Notes under the pieces: model-generated
Told to the model about the DNA's origin: nothing
What the model saw: only the letters and a program-made list of their open reading frames with translations
Databases searched by the model: none
Shown: positions 8,901-17,320 of the stretch, one piece after another
Layout: every line of letters starts with the position of its first letter
Numbering within the stretch: the stretch's first letter is position 1
Translations under genes and position numbers: made by a program
Virus record (IMG/VR): IMGVR_UViG_3300048839_000848
Coordinates: 1-45,633 of that record
Strand: one strand, 5' to 3'
Origin: a virus
Length of the DNA: 45,633 bases

Positions 8901-11900
8901 TGACGCTGTGGTGGGGCGGGTCAACACTAAACGAATTGCGCTTTACGAATCTTGCGCTCGTCTTCGGACTTCCCGCCTTGTCGCTTGCCGGTGGACTGAC
9001 ACCGACAGCGCAGGTACTGAGCGGTTCTCGCCTGCAACTCAATAGCGGCAGTGAGTTCGTTTCGGCGGCGCATTTGAAGGCGGCGACGGCGAACACGTAT
9101 GACCTGGGCGAGGTGGGCGTCAAATGGCGCAAGCTCTATGTGCAGGAGGTGGTGGCCGACACGGTGAGCGGCGGCACGGCGCTGGGCGGCAACACGTGGC
9201 AGCGCCCCGACGCCGGGGATATGTACATCAACTCGTTCAGCGAGGCGGGCAACAGGACGCTGTATGTGGCGAATCCTGGCGCCGGGGTGATGCATTTGAA
9301 CGTGGAGGGCGACATTGCCCTGGGCGGTCTGGTGGACGGGGTCGACCTGGCGGCGTTCAAAACTGCCTACGATGGCCACAACCATGATGGACGCTATTAC
9401 ACGGAAACGGAGCTGCAGACGAGCGGCAGCGCAAGCGTGCATTGGGGCAATGTGACGAACAAGCCAGCGACGTTTGCGCCGGCGGCTCATGCGCTGGTGG
9501 GGAGCGACCACACGGCGAGCGGATTGACGGCTGGGCATGTTGTGCGGGCGAGCGGGCCGACGACGTTTGCCTGGGCGCAATTGGCGCACAGCGATCTGTC
9601 TGGGGTTGGCACGAACACGCACACGCAGATTGATAGCCATATCGCGGCGACGGCGGCGCACGGCGTGAGCGGGGCGATTGTGGGCACGACGGACACGCAG
9701 ACGCTAAGCAATAAGACGTTGACGACGCCGACGATTGCCAGCTTCGCCAATGCGCCGCACGCTCACACGAACGCTGCCAGCGGCGGCACGATTGCCCACG
9801 GCTCGCTGACGGGGATTGGGGCGAACGACCATCATAGCCAGGCGCATGTGCTGGCGAGCACGAGCGGCCTGGGGGCTGACCACACGGTGGCGGGGTTGAC
9901 GGCGCGGCAGGTGCTGCGGGCGACAGGGGCGACGACGGCGGCGTTTGGGGCGATTGAGGATGCAGACCTGCCCAGTACGATTGTCCGAACGAGTAGGCAA
10001 ATTATCGCCGGGAACGGGCTGACGGGTGGGGGGGCGCTGTCGGCAGATGTGACGGTGACGATGGGAACGCCGGGCGCGTTGAGCGCCACGTCAACCGATG
10101 CTGTGACTGCGACGAGCCACACGCACTCGATTGACTCGTCGATCGCGCGCAGCGCTATCACGCTGACTGCCGGCGACGGGTTGACGGGTGGCGGAAATTT
10201 GACTGCCAACCGAACACTTACGCTTGGCACGCCGGGCAGCATCACGGCGACCTCGACGAATGCGGTGACAAGCACGAGCCACACGCACGCGGCGGACAGC
10301 ACGCTGGCCCGGTCTGCCATCACCATCACGGCGGGCGCCGGCCTGACGGGTGGGGGTGACTTGACGGCGAACCGGACGCTCGACATTGGCGCCGGCGACG
10401 GCATCACGGTGGGGGCGGATGCTATCAGCCTGGCGCTGTCGGCGGTGTCGGGGTTGGAGTTGGCGGGTACGTCGCCGAACAAGACGCTGCAGCTTGCGGA
10501 CAGCATTGCCGGGGCGGGTTTAACGACCAACAATAAAGTGTTGTCGGTCGGCGTCTCTGGGTTGGGGCTGTCGGTGGGTGCGGATGCGGTGACGCTGACC
10601 AGCAGCAGCAATCCGGGCGCAGCGGCCAGCATCTTGGCGAGCACGGCGGCGGGCGGGTTGACGCTGGTGGATATGTCAGTGACTTCGTTGGCCACGAGCC
10701 GCCTGGTGGCGAGCGACGGGGCGGACAAGCTGGTGAGCGTGGCCGACTTGTCGGCGTGGGTGGCAGGCACGGCGAACCGGGTGTCGGTGGCGAGTGACGG
10801 CGACGGCACGATTACGCTGTCGGCGCCGCAGGACATTCACACGGCGGCATCGCCCACTTTCGTTGGGGCAACGTTGACCGGCTTGACGGCCAGCCGCCTG
10901 GTGGCGAGCAATGGCAGCGACGCGCTGGTGAGCGTGGCCGATTTGTCGGCGTGGGTGGCAGGCACGGCGAACCGGGTGTCGGTGGCGAGTGACGGCGACG
11001 GCACGATTACGCTGTCGTCGCCACAGGACATCCACACGGCGGCATCGCCCACGTTCATTGGGGCAACCTTGACCGGCTTGACGGCCAGCCGCCTGGTGGC
11101 GAGCAATGGCAGCGATGCGCTGGTGAGCGTGGCCGATTTGTCGGCGTGGGTAGCTGGCACGGCGAATCGGGTGTCGGTGGCGAGTGATGGCGACGGCACG
11201 ATTACGCTGTCGTCGCCACAGGATATCCACACGGCGGCATCGCCCACTTTCGTTGGGGCAACGTTGACCGGCTTGACGGCCAGCCGCCTGGTGGCGAGCA
11301 ATGGCAGCGATGCGCTGGTGAGCGTGGCCGATTTGTCGGCGTGGGTGGCGGGCACGGCGAATCGGGTGACGGTGGCGAGTGACGGTGACGGCACGATTAC
11401 GCTGTCGGCGCCGCAGGACATCCACACGGCGGCATCGCCCACATTTGGCGGGCTGATTGCGCCCTGGCTACGCCCGGCCAGCGACAGCACGACGGCGCTG
11501 CAACTGCGCAATGCCAGCGGCGCTGCGATCCTGACGGTTGACACGACGAACGGGCGGGTGGGGATCAACGGCACGCCAGGGAATTACCGGCTGGATGTGA
11601 CGGGGAGCGCCCGGATTTCGGATGATCTGCTGGTGGCGGATTATCTGGACGTGGACGGGGCGGCGACGGTGGCGGGCACGTTCGACGTGGGGACGGTGCT
11701 GCGGGTCAACACAGCCGGGACTCGCATTGGCATCAATCGAGAGGCGGATAGTCAATTCGATTTGGATGTGGCCGGGGCGATCCGGGGGCAATACCTGGTG
11801 GGGAAGCACGCGATCCAACTGGCCAGCGCGGTGGGGGTGTGGCACTTCGACGGGCCGGGGCCGTATAACCTGGATTTCAGCGGATCGGCGCACAGCCACG

Positions 11901-14900
11901 CGGGCGTGGGTCCAAACACGCTCAGCGGCGGGGCGATCTACAGGCCGGGTCGGTTTGGGAAGGCGCTGCAGTTGGCGTCGGCGACGACGAACCTGATTAC
12001 GAATCCGTCGTTCGAGACAAACTCCACGGGCTGGGTCACAAACAGTGCAACTTTGACGCGGGTGGAGGGAATTGCCCAGTACGGCGCGTATTCGGCGTTG
12101 GTTGTTCAGACTGGCGCATCGGCACGAATTGCGTACACGATCACGGTGGCAGCAAGCACAACCTATACTGTGTCAGCCTGGCTATACTCGCCGCTGGGGA
12201 ACACAGGTTTGCCGTACCTCTACGTGCAAAATGTCAATGGCAGCGCATTCAGCCAAAGCAGCAACGTCTCGGCACATGGCGGATGGCAGCGGGTGACGAT
12301 CACTTTCACGACTCCAGCCGATGTCACCTCAATTGTTGTGCGAGTTTACCCGAATGGCACGGCGCAAAGCGTCTACGTTGACGGCGTGCAGCTTGAGCAG
12401 TTAGCTTATGCGACGCCGTACTGCGACGGCTCGCTGGGCGATGGGCACACATGGAGCGGGACGACACACGCCAGCGCCAGCAGCAGGACGGTGGCTTCGA
12501 TTCAATACAACAGCATCGTGCCAGCAGCGGCCTGGACAGTGGCGGGTTGGTTCCGGTCTACTATTGCGGAAAATGCAGGTGCGCCGACTGGCGGGCGGCC
12601 GCGCTTTCTCACGATTGGGCCGTTGGGTGCAGCATCGAGCGCCGTGCTGCGGGTCAATGGTGCGGCGACTGCGCTGGAATTGGTAACGTATAGCCCGGCT
12701 GGGGCGGCGACGACGGCCACCAACGTGGCTGATCTCAATTACACGCCAGCGGATTGGATCTTCCTGGCGGTGTCGTATGACGGCGACAAGCACCGTGTTT
12801 TTGCTGGTCTGGCCGGCGCGGGCGCAATGACGACGTATATTGGCACTTCACTGCCCGGCAACTATGGCAACAACGGATTAGCGCTGCTTTTCGATGGTCA
12901 ACCGGGATTTGATCTGCTAGATGAGTTACTCGTTCTCGACTACGCAGCGGATGCGAAGCTGGTCAGGGCGATCTACGAGAGCGATGCGCCGGTGTTTGTG
13001 GCGTCGTCGGTGCTGCACTGGCGCAGCCCGTCACGCGTGCCGGTGTGGGTGGATGAGTACGGGCTGTGGGCGCAGTCGGTGAGCGGCGCGGCGATCCTGG
13101 GGGTGTATGGCGGCGACCCGCGCAACCCTGCTGGCAATGTCACCAGGTCGTGGGGCGGCGTGACGATGGCGGAGAATGATGTGGTGATCGGGCGCACGAC
13201 GGCGGGCGCGGCGCTGCACTGGGATGACAGTGCGGGTGCGCTGCTGCTGGGGGTGCAGAGTGGCAACCACATCGAACTGACGAGCACGACGCTGAAGATC
13301 AAGGCGGGCGTGAATGACCGGATCTCGCTGGACAGCGGCGGGAATGCGTCATTTGTCGGAGCCATCGATGCGAATTCGGGCACGCTGGCCAGCCTGACGG
13401 TGGACGGGGCGCTGACGGTGGGCGCGAGCGGGAGCATTGGCAGCGGGGCGACGAGTTTTGCGGCGGGCACGGGGTTCTGGCTGGAGTATAACGGCGGGAC
13501 GCCCCGGCTGCGCATCGGCACGACGGCGGGGAACCGGCTGACGTGGGATGGGACGACGCTGACGATTGCGGGGAGCGGCGGCGGGATTACTGGGATCAGC
13601 GGCAGCAACATCACGACGGGGACGATTGACGCCAGCGTGGTGACGGTGACGAACCTGAACGCCAGCAATGTCAGCACTGGCACGTTGAGTGCGGATCGGA
13701 TCGGGGCAAACAGCATCACGGCGGCGAAGATTGCCGCAGGGACAATCACGGCGACGGAGATTGCGGCGAGTACGATCACCGGGGCGAAGATTGCCGCCAC
13801 CACGATTACGGCGAGCAACATCGCCGCCGGGACGATCACGGCGACGGAGATTGCGGCGAGTACGATCACCGGGGCGAAGATCGCCGCCAACACGATTACG
13901 GCAAGCAACATCGCCGCCGGGACGATCACGGCGACGGAGATTGCGGCGAGTACGATCACCGGGGCGAAGATCGCCGCCAACACGATTACGGCAAGCAACA
14001 TCGCTGCGGGGACGATCACGGCGACGGAGATTGCGGCGAGTACGATCACCGGGGCGAAGATCGCCGCCAACACGATTACGGGCACGCAGATCAGCGGGAC
14101 GACCCTCTCGGCGATCTTTGCCGATATGGGGACGCTGACGGCGGGCAGCATTGTGATCGGCTCGACGAATAAGCTGTGGCTGAACGATGCTGGGGACGGC
14201 GGCCTGGCTATCGGCGGGTCGGTGAAGGGGAGTGCGCCGTTCCAGGTGAGCGCGGCGGGGGTGCTGACGGCCACCAACGCCAGCATCACGGGCACGATTG
14301 ACGCGAACGCAGGGTATCTGGGGGATTTGACGATCGACGGTGTGCTGAACATCGCCAGCGGCGGCGAGATTCGCCAGGGCACAGGGGTGCTTGGCAGCAA
14401 CTACACGGGGCTGCGGGTGTGGCGCGATAGTTGGGTCGGGCGCATCGGCGGGTACAACGCGGATACGCTGCAATGGTATGCGGGGACGGATGGGAAGCTG
14501 TACGCTGGTGGAGGGAATGTAAGCCTTGACTCAGATGGTATCAACATCAATGCTGGATCTACCCTGCGCTTCGTTTCGACCTCATTACGCGGCGTAATTG
14601 AAGCGGGCAACCCAGTTGACAGCTCGATTTCTAACTATCCTGGTCTAACCATAAAATCAAACGGCAGCGCGGTTGCCGAAACCGTAAACCTCCTCGCAAA
14701 GGCTTCCAGCAACCGCAGGGCGGAGGTGTCGGCGGATGCTTCTTCTAACAGTACAATCAGTCTATATGCTTACCCGGGCAGCGCGGCCACGGCGTCGTTG
14801 TTGCAACTGAGCACCAGTTCATTTTCTGTGGCGGTGGGTTCAACTCAAAGCACACTGGCCATACCAGTAAGTGGAACGGTACAGTTGACTGGTAATTTGC

Positions 14901-15076
14901 TGCTTGACGAACTATCCAGTACACCAGACGCGCCCGGTGAAGGGTATCAGGCTCGGATGTACCTTAAGAGTGATAAGCTGATTATTCAATACAAGGACGG
15001 CATCAACACGCGCTATAAGTACCTCGATCTGACAGGTACGGGCATAACGTGGACACACACGACAACTGCACCATAG
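5948..15076 (+). CDS. Giant tail fibre / host-specificity protein, 3042 aa
   Basis: The largest gene, one uninterrupted frame, starting 3 nt after the previous stop. It is built of modules. Fibre shaft repeats of the GDGLTGGG type occur at about residues 150-300 and 1350-1500. Four 65-residue repeats lie at about 1584-1835 and four 30-residue ITATEIAASTITGAKI-type repeats at about 2598-2715. Two CBM-like jelly rolls (NPSFE...VDGVQLEQLAYATPYCDGS) lie at about 578-756 and 2018-2180. The second is followed by a LamG-like domain (TVAGWFRS...DELLVLDYAADAKLV) at about 2181-2350. The tip, from about residue 2855 (VSLDSDGIN), has AT-richer codon use than the shaft, as expected for an exchangeable receptor-binding end. 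No chaperone-cleavage motif is evident. Confidence 0.88.
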   Translation: MAAKNVTELYQALRPLILRELATAGGATAANGGMETHDLAGPYHTGTLLESQAPWAASKVEWQAALATHAALPDVHHAQAHVLATNAGLGADHTISGAAAGHVLRASSATAAAFAQLAHSDLSAIGTNTHTQIDTHIANSDIHVAHSGVSMSAGDGLTGGGTIAATRSFAVALSAVSGLELTGTSPNKTLQLADSVAGAGLASNNKVLSVGVANTGATGLTVEADAVRLTSSSNPGAAAAVLASDATGKLTLPLLVASSSVTTPLVTAGAGQSLTLQAPQDIILSPGTNLAKLAAGKHLQSETFTSGFAGAGWRIEQGALTAAEVDNLTVRGTMRVYELLIQQIRATNGSVFVSSSAKLEAVTLVSGSTYDCTTDGSAADYQPFAVGDVLRAQRVNLGSGTLVWRSDLVVTAINVGGNARKFRATLQSATTAPAAGMEFVRLGNTSDVARQGAVYLTADDSGAPFIDVVAGIAAHADWNTAGKVKTRLGRLDGIFGQTDEFGLWAGTGVTAGDRYIRASNSALELRNIPLALFDGSANTLLLSPGEGNRSPFLALGSPLPTAPITNDGVWLGLDEATTNYVQNPSFEVSTGTYWSYYSTPTVAQGGDALYGAYSLSMTTGAVADPYLYRQNSGAALASGQAWTFSAWVKAGNAGAVGKTVTIRLREQPGNLTSAVTIVLSAAWQRVTVTRTLTNATPTELNHYLQITSAASSGDVLLVDGVQLEQLAYATPYCDGSLGDGHTWSGTAHASASSRAGGYKLRVGTVANGVLQRGLLWDGANLVWKAANTSLDASGNLTASNATLSGQVTATTGAIGGWSIASTTLTGGNVLLDAAGKMRVGAASADRLWIDATHADYRLWVGDDTPGAAEFSVTKGGALSATGATISGAITATSGTVTGDFSVTSGGKLTAGGGGVLFDASGQAMGLYPNIDGAATPPDTAKAIAWYDTPSTRTGLQARQYVGKASDSTPHWNVTVNPGGSSPLTMTLWWGGSTLNELRFTNLALVFGLPALSLAGGLTPTAQVLSGSRLQLNSGSEFVSAAHLKAATANTYDLGEVGVKWRKLYVQEVVADTVSGGTALGGNTWQRPDAGDMYINSFSEAGNRTLYVANPGAGVMHLNVEGDIALGGLVDGVDLAAFKTAYDGHNHDGRYYTETELQTSGSASVHWGNVTNKPATFAPAAHALVGSDHTASGLTAGHVVRASGPTTFAWAQLAHSDLSGVGTNTHTQIDSHIAATAAHGVSGAIVGTTDTQTLSNKTLTTPTIASFANAPHAHTNAASGGTIAHGSLTGIGANDHHSQAHVLASTSGLGADHTVAGLTARQVLRATGATTAAFGAIEDADLPSTIVRTSRQIIAGNGLTGGGALSADVTVTMGTPGALSATSTDAVTATSHTHSIDSSIARSAITLTAGDGLTGGGNLTANRTLTLGTPGSITATSTNAVTSTSHTHAADSTLARSAITITAGAGLTGGGDLTANRTLDIGAGDGITVGADAISLALSAVSGLELAGTSPNKTLQLADSIAGAGLTTNNKVLSVGVSGLGLSVGADAVTLTSSSNPGAAASILASTAAGGLTLVDMSVTSLATSRLVASDGADKLVSVADLSAWVAGTANRVSVASDGDGTITLSAPQDIHTAASPTFVGATLTGLTASRLVASNGSDALVSVADLSAWVAGTANRVSVASDGDGTITLSSPQDIHTAASPTFIGATLTGLTASRLVASNGSDALVSVADLSAWVAGTANRVSVASDGDGTITLSSPQDIHTAASPTFVGATLTGLTASRLVASNGSDALVSVADLSAWVAGTANRVTVASDGDGTITLSAPQDIHTAASPTFGGLIAPWLRPASDSTTALQLRNASGAAILTVDTTNGRVGINGTPGNYRLDVTGSARISDDLLVADYLDVDGAATVAGTFDVGTVLRVNTAGTRIGINREADSQFDLDVAGAIRGQYLVGKHAIQLASAVGVWHFDGPGPYNLDFSGSAHSHAGVGPNTLSGGAIYRPGRFGKALQLASATTNLITNPSFETNSTGWVTNSATLTRVEGIAQYGAYSALVVQTGASARIAYTITVAASTTYTVSAWLYSPLGNTGLPYLYVQNVNGSAFSQSSNVSAHGGWQRVTITFTTPADVTSIVVRVYPNGTAQSVYVDGVQLEQLAYATPYCDGSLGDGHTWSGTTHASASSRTVASIQYNSIVPAAAWTVAGWFRSTIAENAGAPTGGRPRFLTIGPLGAASSAVLRVNGAATALELVTYSPAGAATTATNVADLNYTPADWIFLAVSYDGDKHRVFAGLAGAGAMTTYIGTSLPGNYGNNGLALLFDGQPGFDLLDELLVLDYAADAKLVRAIYESDAPVFVASSVLHWRSPSRVPVWVDEYGLWAQSVSGAAILGVYGGDPRNPAGNVTRSWGGVTMAENDVVIGRTTAGAALHWDDSAGALLLGVQSGNHIELTSTTLKIKAGVNDRISLDSGGNASFVGAIDANSGTLASLTVDGALTVGASGSIGSGATSFAAGTGFWLEYNGGTPRLRIGTTAGNRLTWDGTTLTIAGSGGGITGISGSNITTGTIDASVVTVTNLNASNVSTGTLSADRIGANSITAAKIAAGTITATEIAASTITGAKIAATTITASNIAAGTITATEIAASTITGAKIAANTITASNIAAGTITATEIAASTITGAKIAANTITASNIAAGTITATEIAASTITGAKIAANTITGTQISGTTLSAIFADMGTLTAGSIVIGSTNKLWLNDAGDGGLAIGGSVKGSAPFQVSAAGVLTATNASITGTIDANAGYLGDLTIDGVLNIASGGEIRQGTGVLGSNYTGLRVWRDSWVGRIGGYNADTLQWYAGTDGKLYAGGGNVSLDSDGININAGSTLRFVSTSLRGVIEAGNPVDSSISNYPGLTIKSNGSAVAETVNLLAKASSNRRAEVSADASSNSTISLYAYPGSAATASLLQLSTSSFSVAVGSTQSTLAIPVSGTVQLTGNLLLDELSSTPDAPGEGYQARMYLKSDKLIIQYKDGINTRYKYLDLTGTGITWTHTTTAP
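10697..11446 (+). repeat. Four tandem 195-bp repeats inside the fibre gene
   Basis: Units begin at about 10697, 10892, 11087 and 11282, with a period of exactly 195 bp (65 codons). Each encodes SRLVAS...VSVADLSAWVAGTANRV...DIHTAASPTF. The copies differ by few, mostly synonymous bases, pointing to recent duplication. They build a regular stretch of the fibre shaft. Confidence 0.93.
13741..14085 (+). repeat. Four tandem 90-bp repeats inside the fibre gene
   Basis: Units begin at 13741, 13831, 13921 and 14011 with a period of 90 bp (30 codons), encoding TITATEIAASTITGAKIA with Asn or Thr variants. They are nearly identical at DNA level. Repeats of this I-A/T-I type are common in phage fibre shafts. 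Confidence 0.93.
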
Positions 15077-15084
15077 GAGGCGAC

Positions 15085-15426
15085 ATGCCAGGGATCATCA
15101 TCAACAATCTTGCGAATGAGTTGCAGTTTACGGAGTATCACCGCAGGCGGGACGCGCTGCGGCACGGGGTGTTTCCGAACCTGGTGAAGGCGTTGGGGAT
15201 TTACTCGGCGTTTGTGGCGGATTATGGTCCGGGCGGGGCGCTGCATGATGCGGAGTTGTGGGATTATTATCTGCAGACGATTGCGCCCATCGCGGCGGTG
15301 CAGGAGGGGATGATGGCCGGGGCGCAGCAGATTGTGAGTGCGATGGAGGCGGTGGAACGGGCGGCGCCGGGGACATTTGGGATTGAGGTGCCGGAGGTGG
15401 AGCCGGAGCCGGAGCCGGAATTGTGA
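15085..15426 (+). CDS. Small protein behind the tail fibre, function unknown
   Basis: 113 aa. The ATG follows a perfect AGGAGG ribosome site that overlaps the end of the fibre gene. The protein is mostly helical (ELQFTEYHRRRDALRHGVFPNLVKAL) and ends in an acidic Glu-Pro tail (VEPEPEPEL). Its place right behind the fibre fits a fibre-assembly or tail-accessory role, but no family is recognised. Confidence 0.75.
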   Translation: MPGIIINNLANELQFTEYHRRRDALRHGVFPNLVKALGIYSAFVADYGPGGALHDAELWDYYLQTIAPIAAVQEGMMAGAQQIVSAMEAVERAAPGTFGIEVPEVEPEPEPEL

Positions 15427-15457
15427 ATTGTGAATGGTCAATTGTGAATTGTGAATG
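15421..15457. repeat. AATTGTGAA tandem repeats between two small genes
   Basis: Four copies of the 9-base word AATTGTGAA or its close variants lie between the stop of the fibre-associated gene and the next start. Short, simple repeats of this kind are seen between bacterial genes. The stretch carries no recognised signal. Confidence 0.75.
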
Positions 15458-15844
15458 AATGGGGGAATGATGGCGAAGTCGAAGGTGACGCTGGGGCAGA
15501 TTGAGCCGCTGGCGCTGGCGGTGAATGGGGCGATGGCGCAGGCGGACTCGTATGGCACGCGCTTCAAGCTGCGCGAGGTGCTGCGCAGCCTGGCGACGCA
15601 TGGTCAGGACCTGGATGCTGAGAAGCAGGCGCTGGTGCAGGAGTTTGCGCTGAAGGATGAGGACGGGGCACCGATGATCAAGGACAACTCGTTTGATTTC
15701 GGCGACCAGCAGGATGAGGTCGACCGGCGCTGGCGCGAGCTGATCGGGACGCAGGTGGTGATCCAGCATAAGCTGACGCTGGAGGATGTGGCGGGGCTGC
15801 CGGCAGATCCGGCGCTGGATGCGTTGGAGTTGTTGTTGGGGTAA
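15455..15844 (+). CDS. Last gene of the late operon, DUF1617-like phage protein
   Basis: Up to 129 aa. In-frame ATGs at 15467 and 15470 sit right behind a GGGGGA, so the true start is uncertain. The pattern RFKLREVLRSL...ALVQEFALKDEDGAPMIKDNSFDFGD resembles DUF1617 phage proteins (similar length, same KDE.G.P core). I know no function for that family. It is the final + strand gene before a long hairpin and the oppositely oriented integrase. Confidence 0.7.
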   Translation: MNGGMMAKSKVTLGQIEPLALAVNGAMAQADSYGTRFKLREVLRSLATHGQDLDAEKQALVQEFALKDEDGAPMIKDNSFDFGDQQDEVDRRWRELIGTQVVIQHKLTLEDVAGLPADPALDALELLLG

Positions 15845-15921
15845 CGTCCGACAAGAAAGGCTTGTCAGTCGTCAGTCGTCATGCGTCAAGTAAAAGCATG
15901 ACGACTGACGACTGTCGGACG
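15845..15921. terminator. Long hairpin between convergent late operon and integrase gene
   Basis: Nested inverted repeats. The outer arms CGTCCGAC (15845-15852) and GTCGGACG (15914-15921) belong to the dispersed repeat family. The inner arms 15867-15884 and 15896-15913 pair perfectly over 18 bp around an 11-base loop. It fills the gap between two converging genes, so it probably stops transcription from both sides. No clear T-run is present. Confidence 0.75.
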
Positions 15922-15922
15922 C

Positions 15923-16882
15923 TCACAGCCGCCACTTGTCGGCCACCGACGACCGGCGTTGGGCGGCGACCAGGTCCACCTCGGCGAGCCGGGCGTAGAT
16001 GCGCAGGGTGTTCATGTTCTCGTGGCCCAGCATCTCTTGCAGTTCCAGCAGGTTGCCGCCGTTGCGCAGGAAGTTGACGGCGAAGGTGTGGCGGAAGCGG
16101 TGCACGGTCACTTTGAGCACGGCGGCCCGGGCGCCGATGTCCTGCAGGGTGCTGCGCAGATTGTTGCGTTCGATGGGCCGGTTGGTGCCGGTGGCAAAGA
16201 GCGGATCGGTGGGCTGCGCATCGGGCCGTGTGACCAGGTAGCGCCAGAGGATGCGGCGCCCGGACTGGCCGAGGAAGACGACCCGATCTTTGTTCCATTT
16301 TCCCTTGCGCACTAACAATCGCCCCTGTGATTGGATGTAATCCCGGATCTCGAAGTTACAGAGTTCGGCGGCGCGCACGCCGGTGTCTACCAGGGTGATG
16401 ATGATGGCCTGGTCGCGCAGGTGGAAGACGCTGGCCTCGCGCACGGAGCGGTCACGGCGGGTGCGCCATTCGGCCTTCTGCGCGCAGGCGCCGAGCATGG
16501 ACTTGATCTCCAACTCGGAATAGATTTCGATGACTGGGGAGCGGTATTTGGGCTTCTGCACGTGGTCACGGATGACGTGGGGCACGTCAAGTTCGCCAGA
16601 CGCCCACGTCCAAAAGGAGGACAGGGCGGTCCAGACGTTGCAAAGTGACTTCTTGCTCAGATTGTACTCGTCAACGATATCGGCCATCCAGCGCTGCACG
16701 TCGGCGGGGGTGATGTCCACCAGGGCGGTGGCGCCGTAGCGTTCGGAGAAGCGGCGGAAGGTGACGGTGTAGTCGCTGATGGTGCCTTTGCTGAAGTTGC
16801 TGCTGCGCGCCAGCCAGTAGCCTTCGAGGGCGTTGTCGAAGGTGATGGCCTGGCGCTGTTTGGGTTTGCGGGTGGCTGCCAT
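15923..16882 (-). CDS. int: Phage integrase, tyrosine recombinase
   Basis: 319 aa with an ATG behind GGAGGA. An N-terminal SAM-like core-binding domain (about 15-100) precedes the catalytic domain, with all expected residues: R170 (TGVRAAEL), K195 (KGKWNKDR), H261 and R264 (HRFRH), H287 (LGHEN) and nucleophile Y296 (IYARL). Such enzymes join attP to a host attB, usually a tRNA 3' end, and the attP candidate with a tRNA-Val 3' half lies about 170 bp upstream. The gene opens the minus-strand lysogeny block. This is the more likely integrase of the two recombinases because of its position. Confidence 0.95.
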   Translation of the reverse strand: MAATRKPKQRQAITFDNALEGYWLARSSNFSKGTISDYTVTFRRFSERYGATALVDITPADVQRWMADIVDEYNLSKKSLCNVWTALSSFWTWASGELDVPHVIRDHVQKPKYRSPVIEIYSELEIKSMLGACAQKAEWRTRRDRSVREASVFHLRDQAIIITLVDTGVRAAELCNFEIRDYIQSQGRLLVRKGKWNKDRVVFLGQSGRRILWRYLVTRPDAQPTDPLFATGTNRPIERNNLRSTLQDIGARAAVLKVTVHRFRHTFAVNFLRNGGNLLELQEMLGHENMNTLRIYARLAEVDLVAAQRRSSVADKWRL

Positions 16883-16934
16883 TGAATCCTCCGGGTGCTC
16901 ACGGAAATAAGCCGTGAGGTCAGTGGTCTGGGAA

Positions 16935-16964
16935 CGTCCGACAATTTCCCAGAACGTCCCACAA
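16935..16964. repeat. Two direct half-copies of the dispersed repeat arm
   Basis: CGTCCGACAA at 16935-16944 and CGTCCCACAA at 16955-16964 stand 20 bp apart in the same direction in the integrase leader. Together they show both forms (G or C at position 6) of the arm. No matching reverse arm stands next to them. Confidence 0.7.
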
Positions 16965-16986
16965 TAAATTTCGGCCCTTGAAATGG

Positions 16987-17033
16987 CTGAGACCGCTTCG
17001 TCAGGAGTAAATCTCCTGGCAAAGCGGTCTCAG
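16987..17033. other. Perfect long hairpin in the integrase upstream region
   Basis: A 12-bp perfect outer stem (CTGAGACCGCTT with AAGCGGTCTCAG, 16987-16998 / 17022-17033) and a 6-bp inner stem (CAGGAG with CTCCTG) enclose the loop TAAAT. It lies between attP and the integrase start. It may be a terminator blocking readthrough from attP into int, a recombination-protein binding site, or an RNA element in the int leader. No T-run is seen. Confidence 0.6.
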
Positions 17034-17037
17034 TGCA

Positions 17038-17048
17038 CCGTCCGACAA
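17038..17048. repeat. Single arm of the dispersed repeat beside attP
   Basis: CCGTCCGACAA ends six bases before the tRNA-like attP core. It is another isolated arm of the family found at gene borders throughout the genome. Confidence 0.6.
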
Positions 17049-17053
17049 TATTT

Positions 17054-17098
17054 TGGTGGGCGTGACAGGACTTGAACCTGTGACCTCACGGATGTGAA
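17054..17098 (-). other. attP: Candidate attP core: 3' half of a tRNA-Val(CAC)
   Basis: Read on the minus strand, it runs from an anticodon loop TTCACAT (anticodon CAC) through GAGGTCACAGG, a T-loop GGTTCAAGTCC and CCTGTCACGCCC to a terminal ACCA. The 5' half of the tRNA is missing: no GGGCGTG acceptor strand and no pairing partner for the anticodon 3' stem CCGTG. So this is not a working tRNA but the piece that restores a host tRNA after integration. A second copy of GAACCTGTGACCTCA lies at 17119-17133 (first at 17074-17088) and may be an integrase arm or an older remnant. The host tRNA identity is read from the loop, which is well conserved. Confidence 0.82.
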
Positions 17099-17212
17099 GA
17101 TTCCAGGGCAAAACAGGCGAACCTGTGACCTCAAGGCCATCGTTTTGGCCAATCCGTGAAGTCACTGGCTGCCCAATCCAGGCTGTCGCGGATAAGTGTG
17201 AAGGGGGTCTGT

Positions 17213-17250
17213 GGTCCGACAACAGTGCGTCCATTTTTCTTGTCAGTCGG
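17213..17250. repeat. Degenerate copy of the dispersed inverted repeat
   Basis: GGTCCGACAA is followed, after a longer spacer, by CTTGTCAGTCGG. The arms are less well matched than in the compact copies. It lies in the gene-free stretch of about 475 bp between the integrase start and the DUF3800 stop. Apart from attP and short repeats I see no gene there. Confidence 0.5.
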
Positions 17251-17253
17251 CCA

Positions 17254-17265
17254 GAACGAGCGTTC
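17254..17265. promoter_or_regulatory. Palindrome GAAC-N4-GTTC, SOS-box-like
   Basis: AGAACG-AG-CGTTCT is a perfect palindrome whose core matches the GAAC-N4-GTTC shape of LexA boxes in Gram-positive-type bacteria. It has no obvious promoter beside it and its flanking bases differ from the usual C/G, so this is only a possibility. Confidence 0.25.
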
Positions 17266-17320
17266 TGCATTTCGCCCGTGCAGTCTATGGTCGCTCCTCG
17301 CGTTCAATGTTTCCTGGGAA

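Noticed and set aside
17054-17133. A complete tRNA gene
   Set aside because: Only the 3' half matches a tRNA. The acceptor 5' strand and the anticodon 5' stem partner are missing, so it is read as an attachment site.
17254-17265. A LexA-controlled promoter for phage induction
   Set aside because: Only the GAAC-N4-GTTC core matches, no promoter is beside it and the repressor lacks a LexA-like protease domain. Kept as a weak site only.
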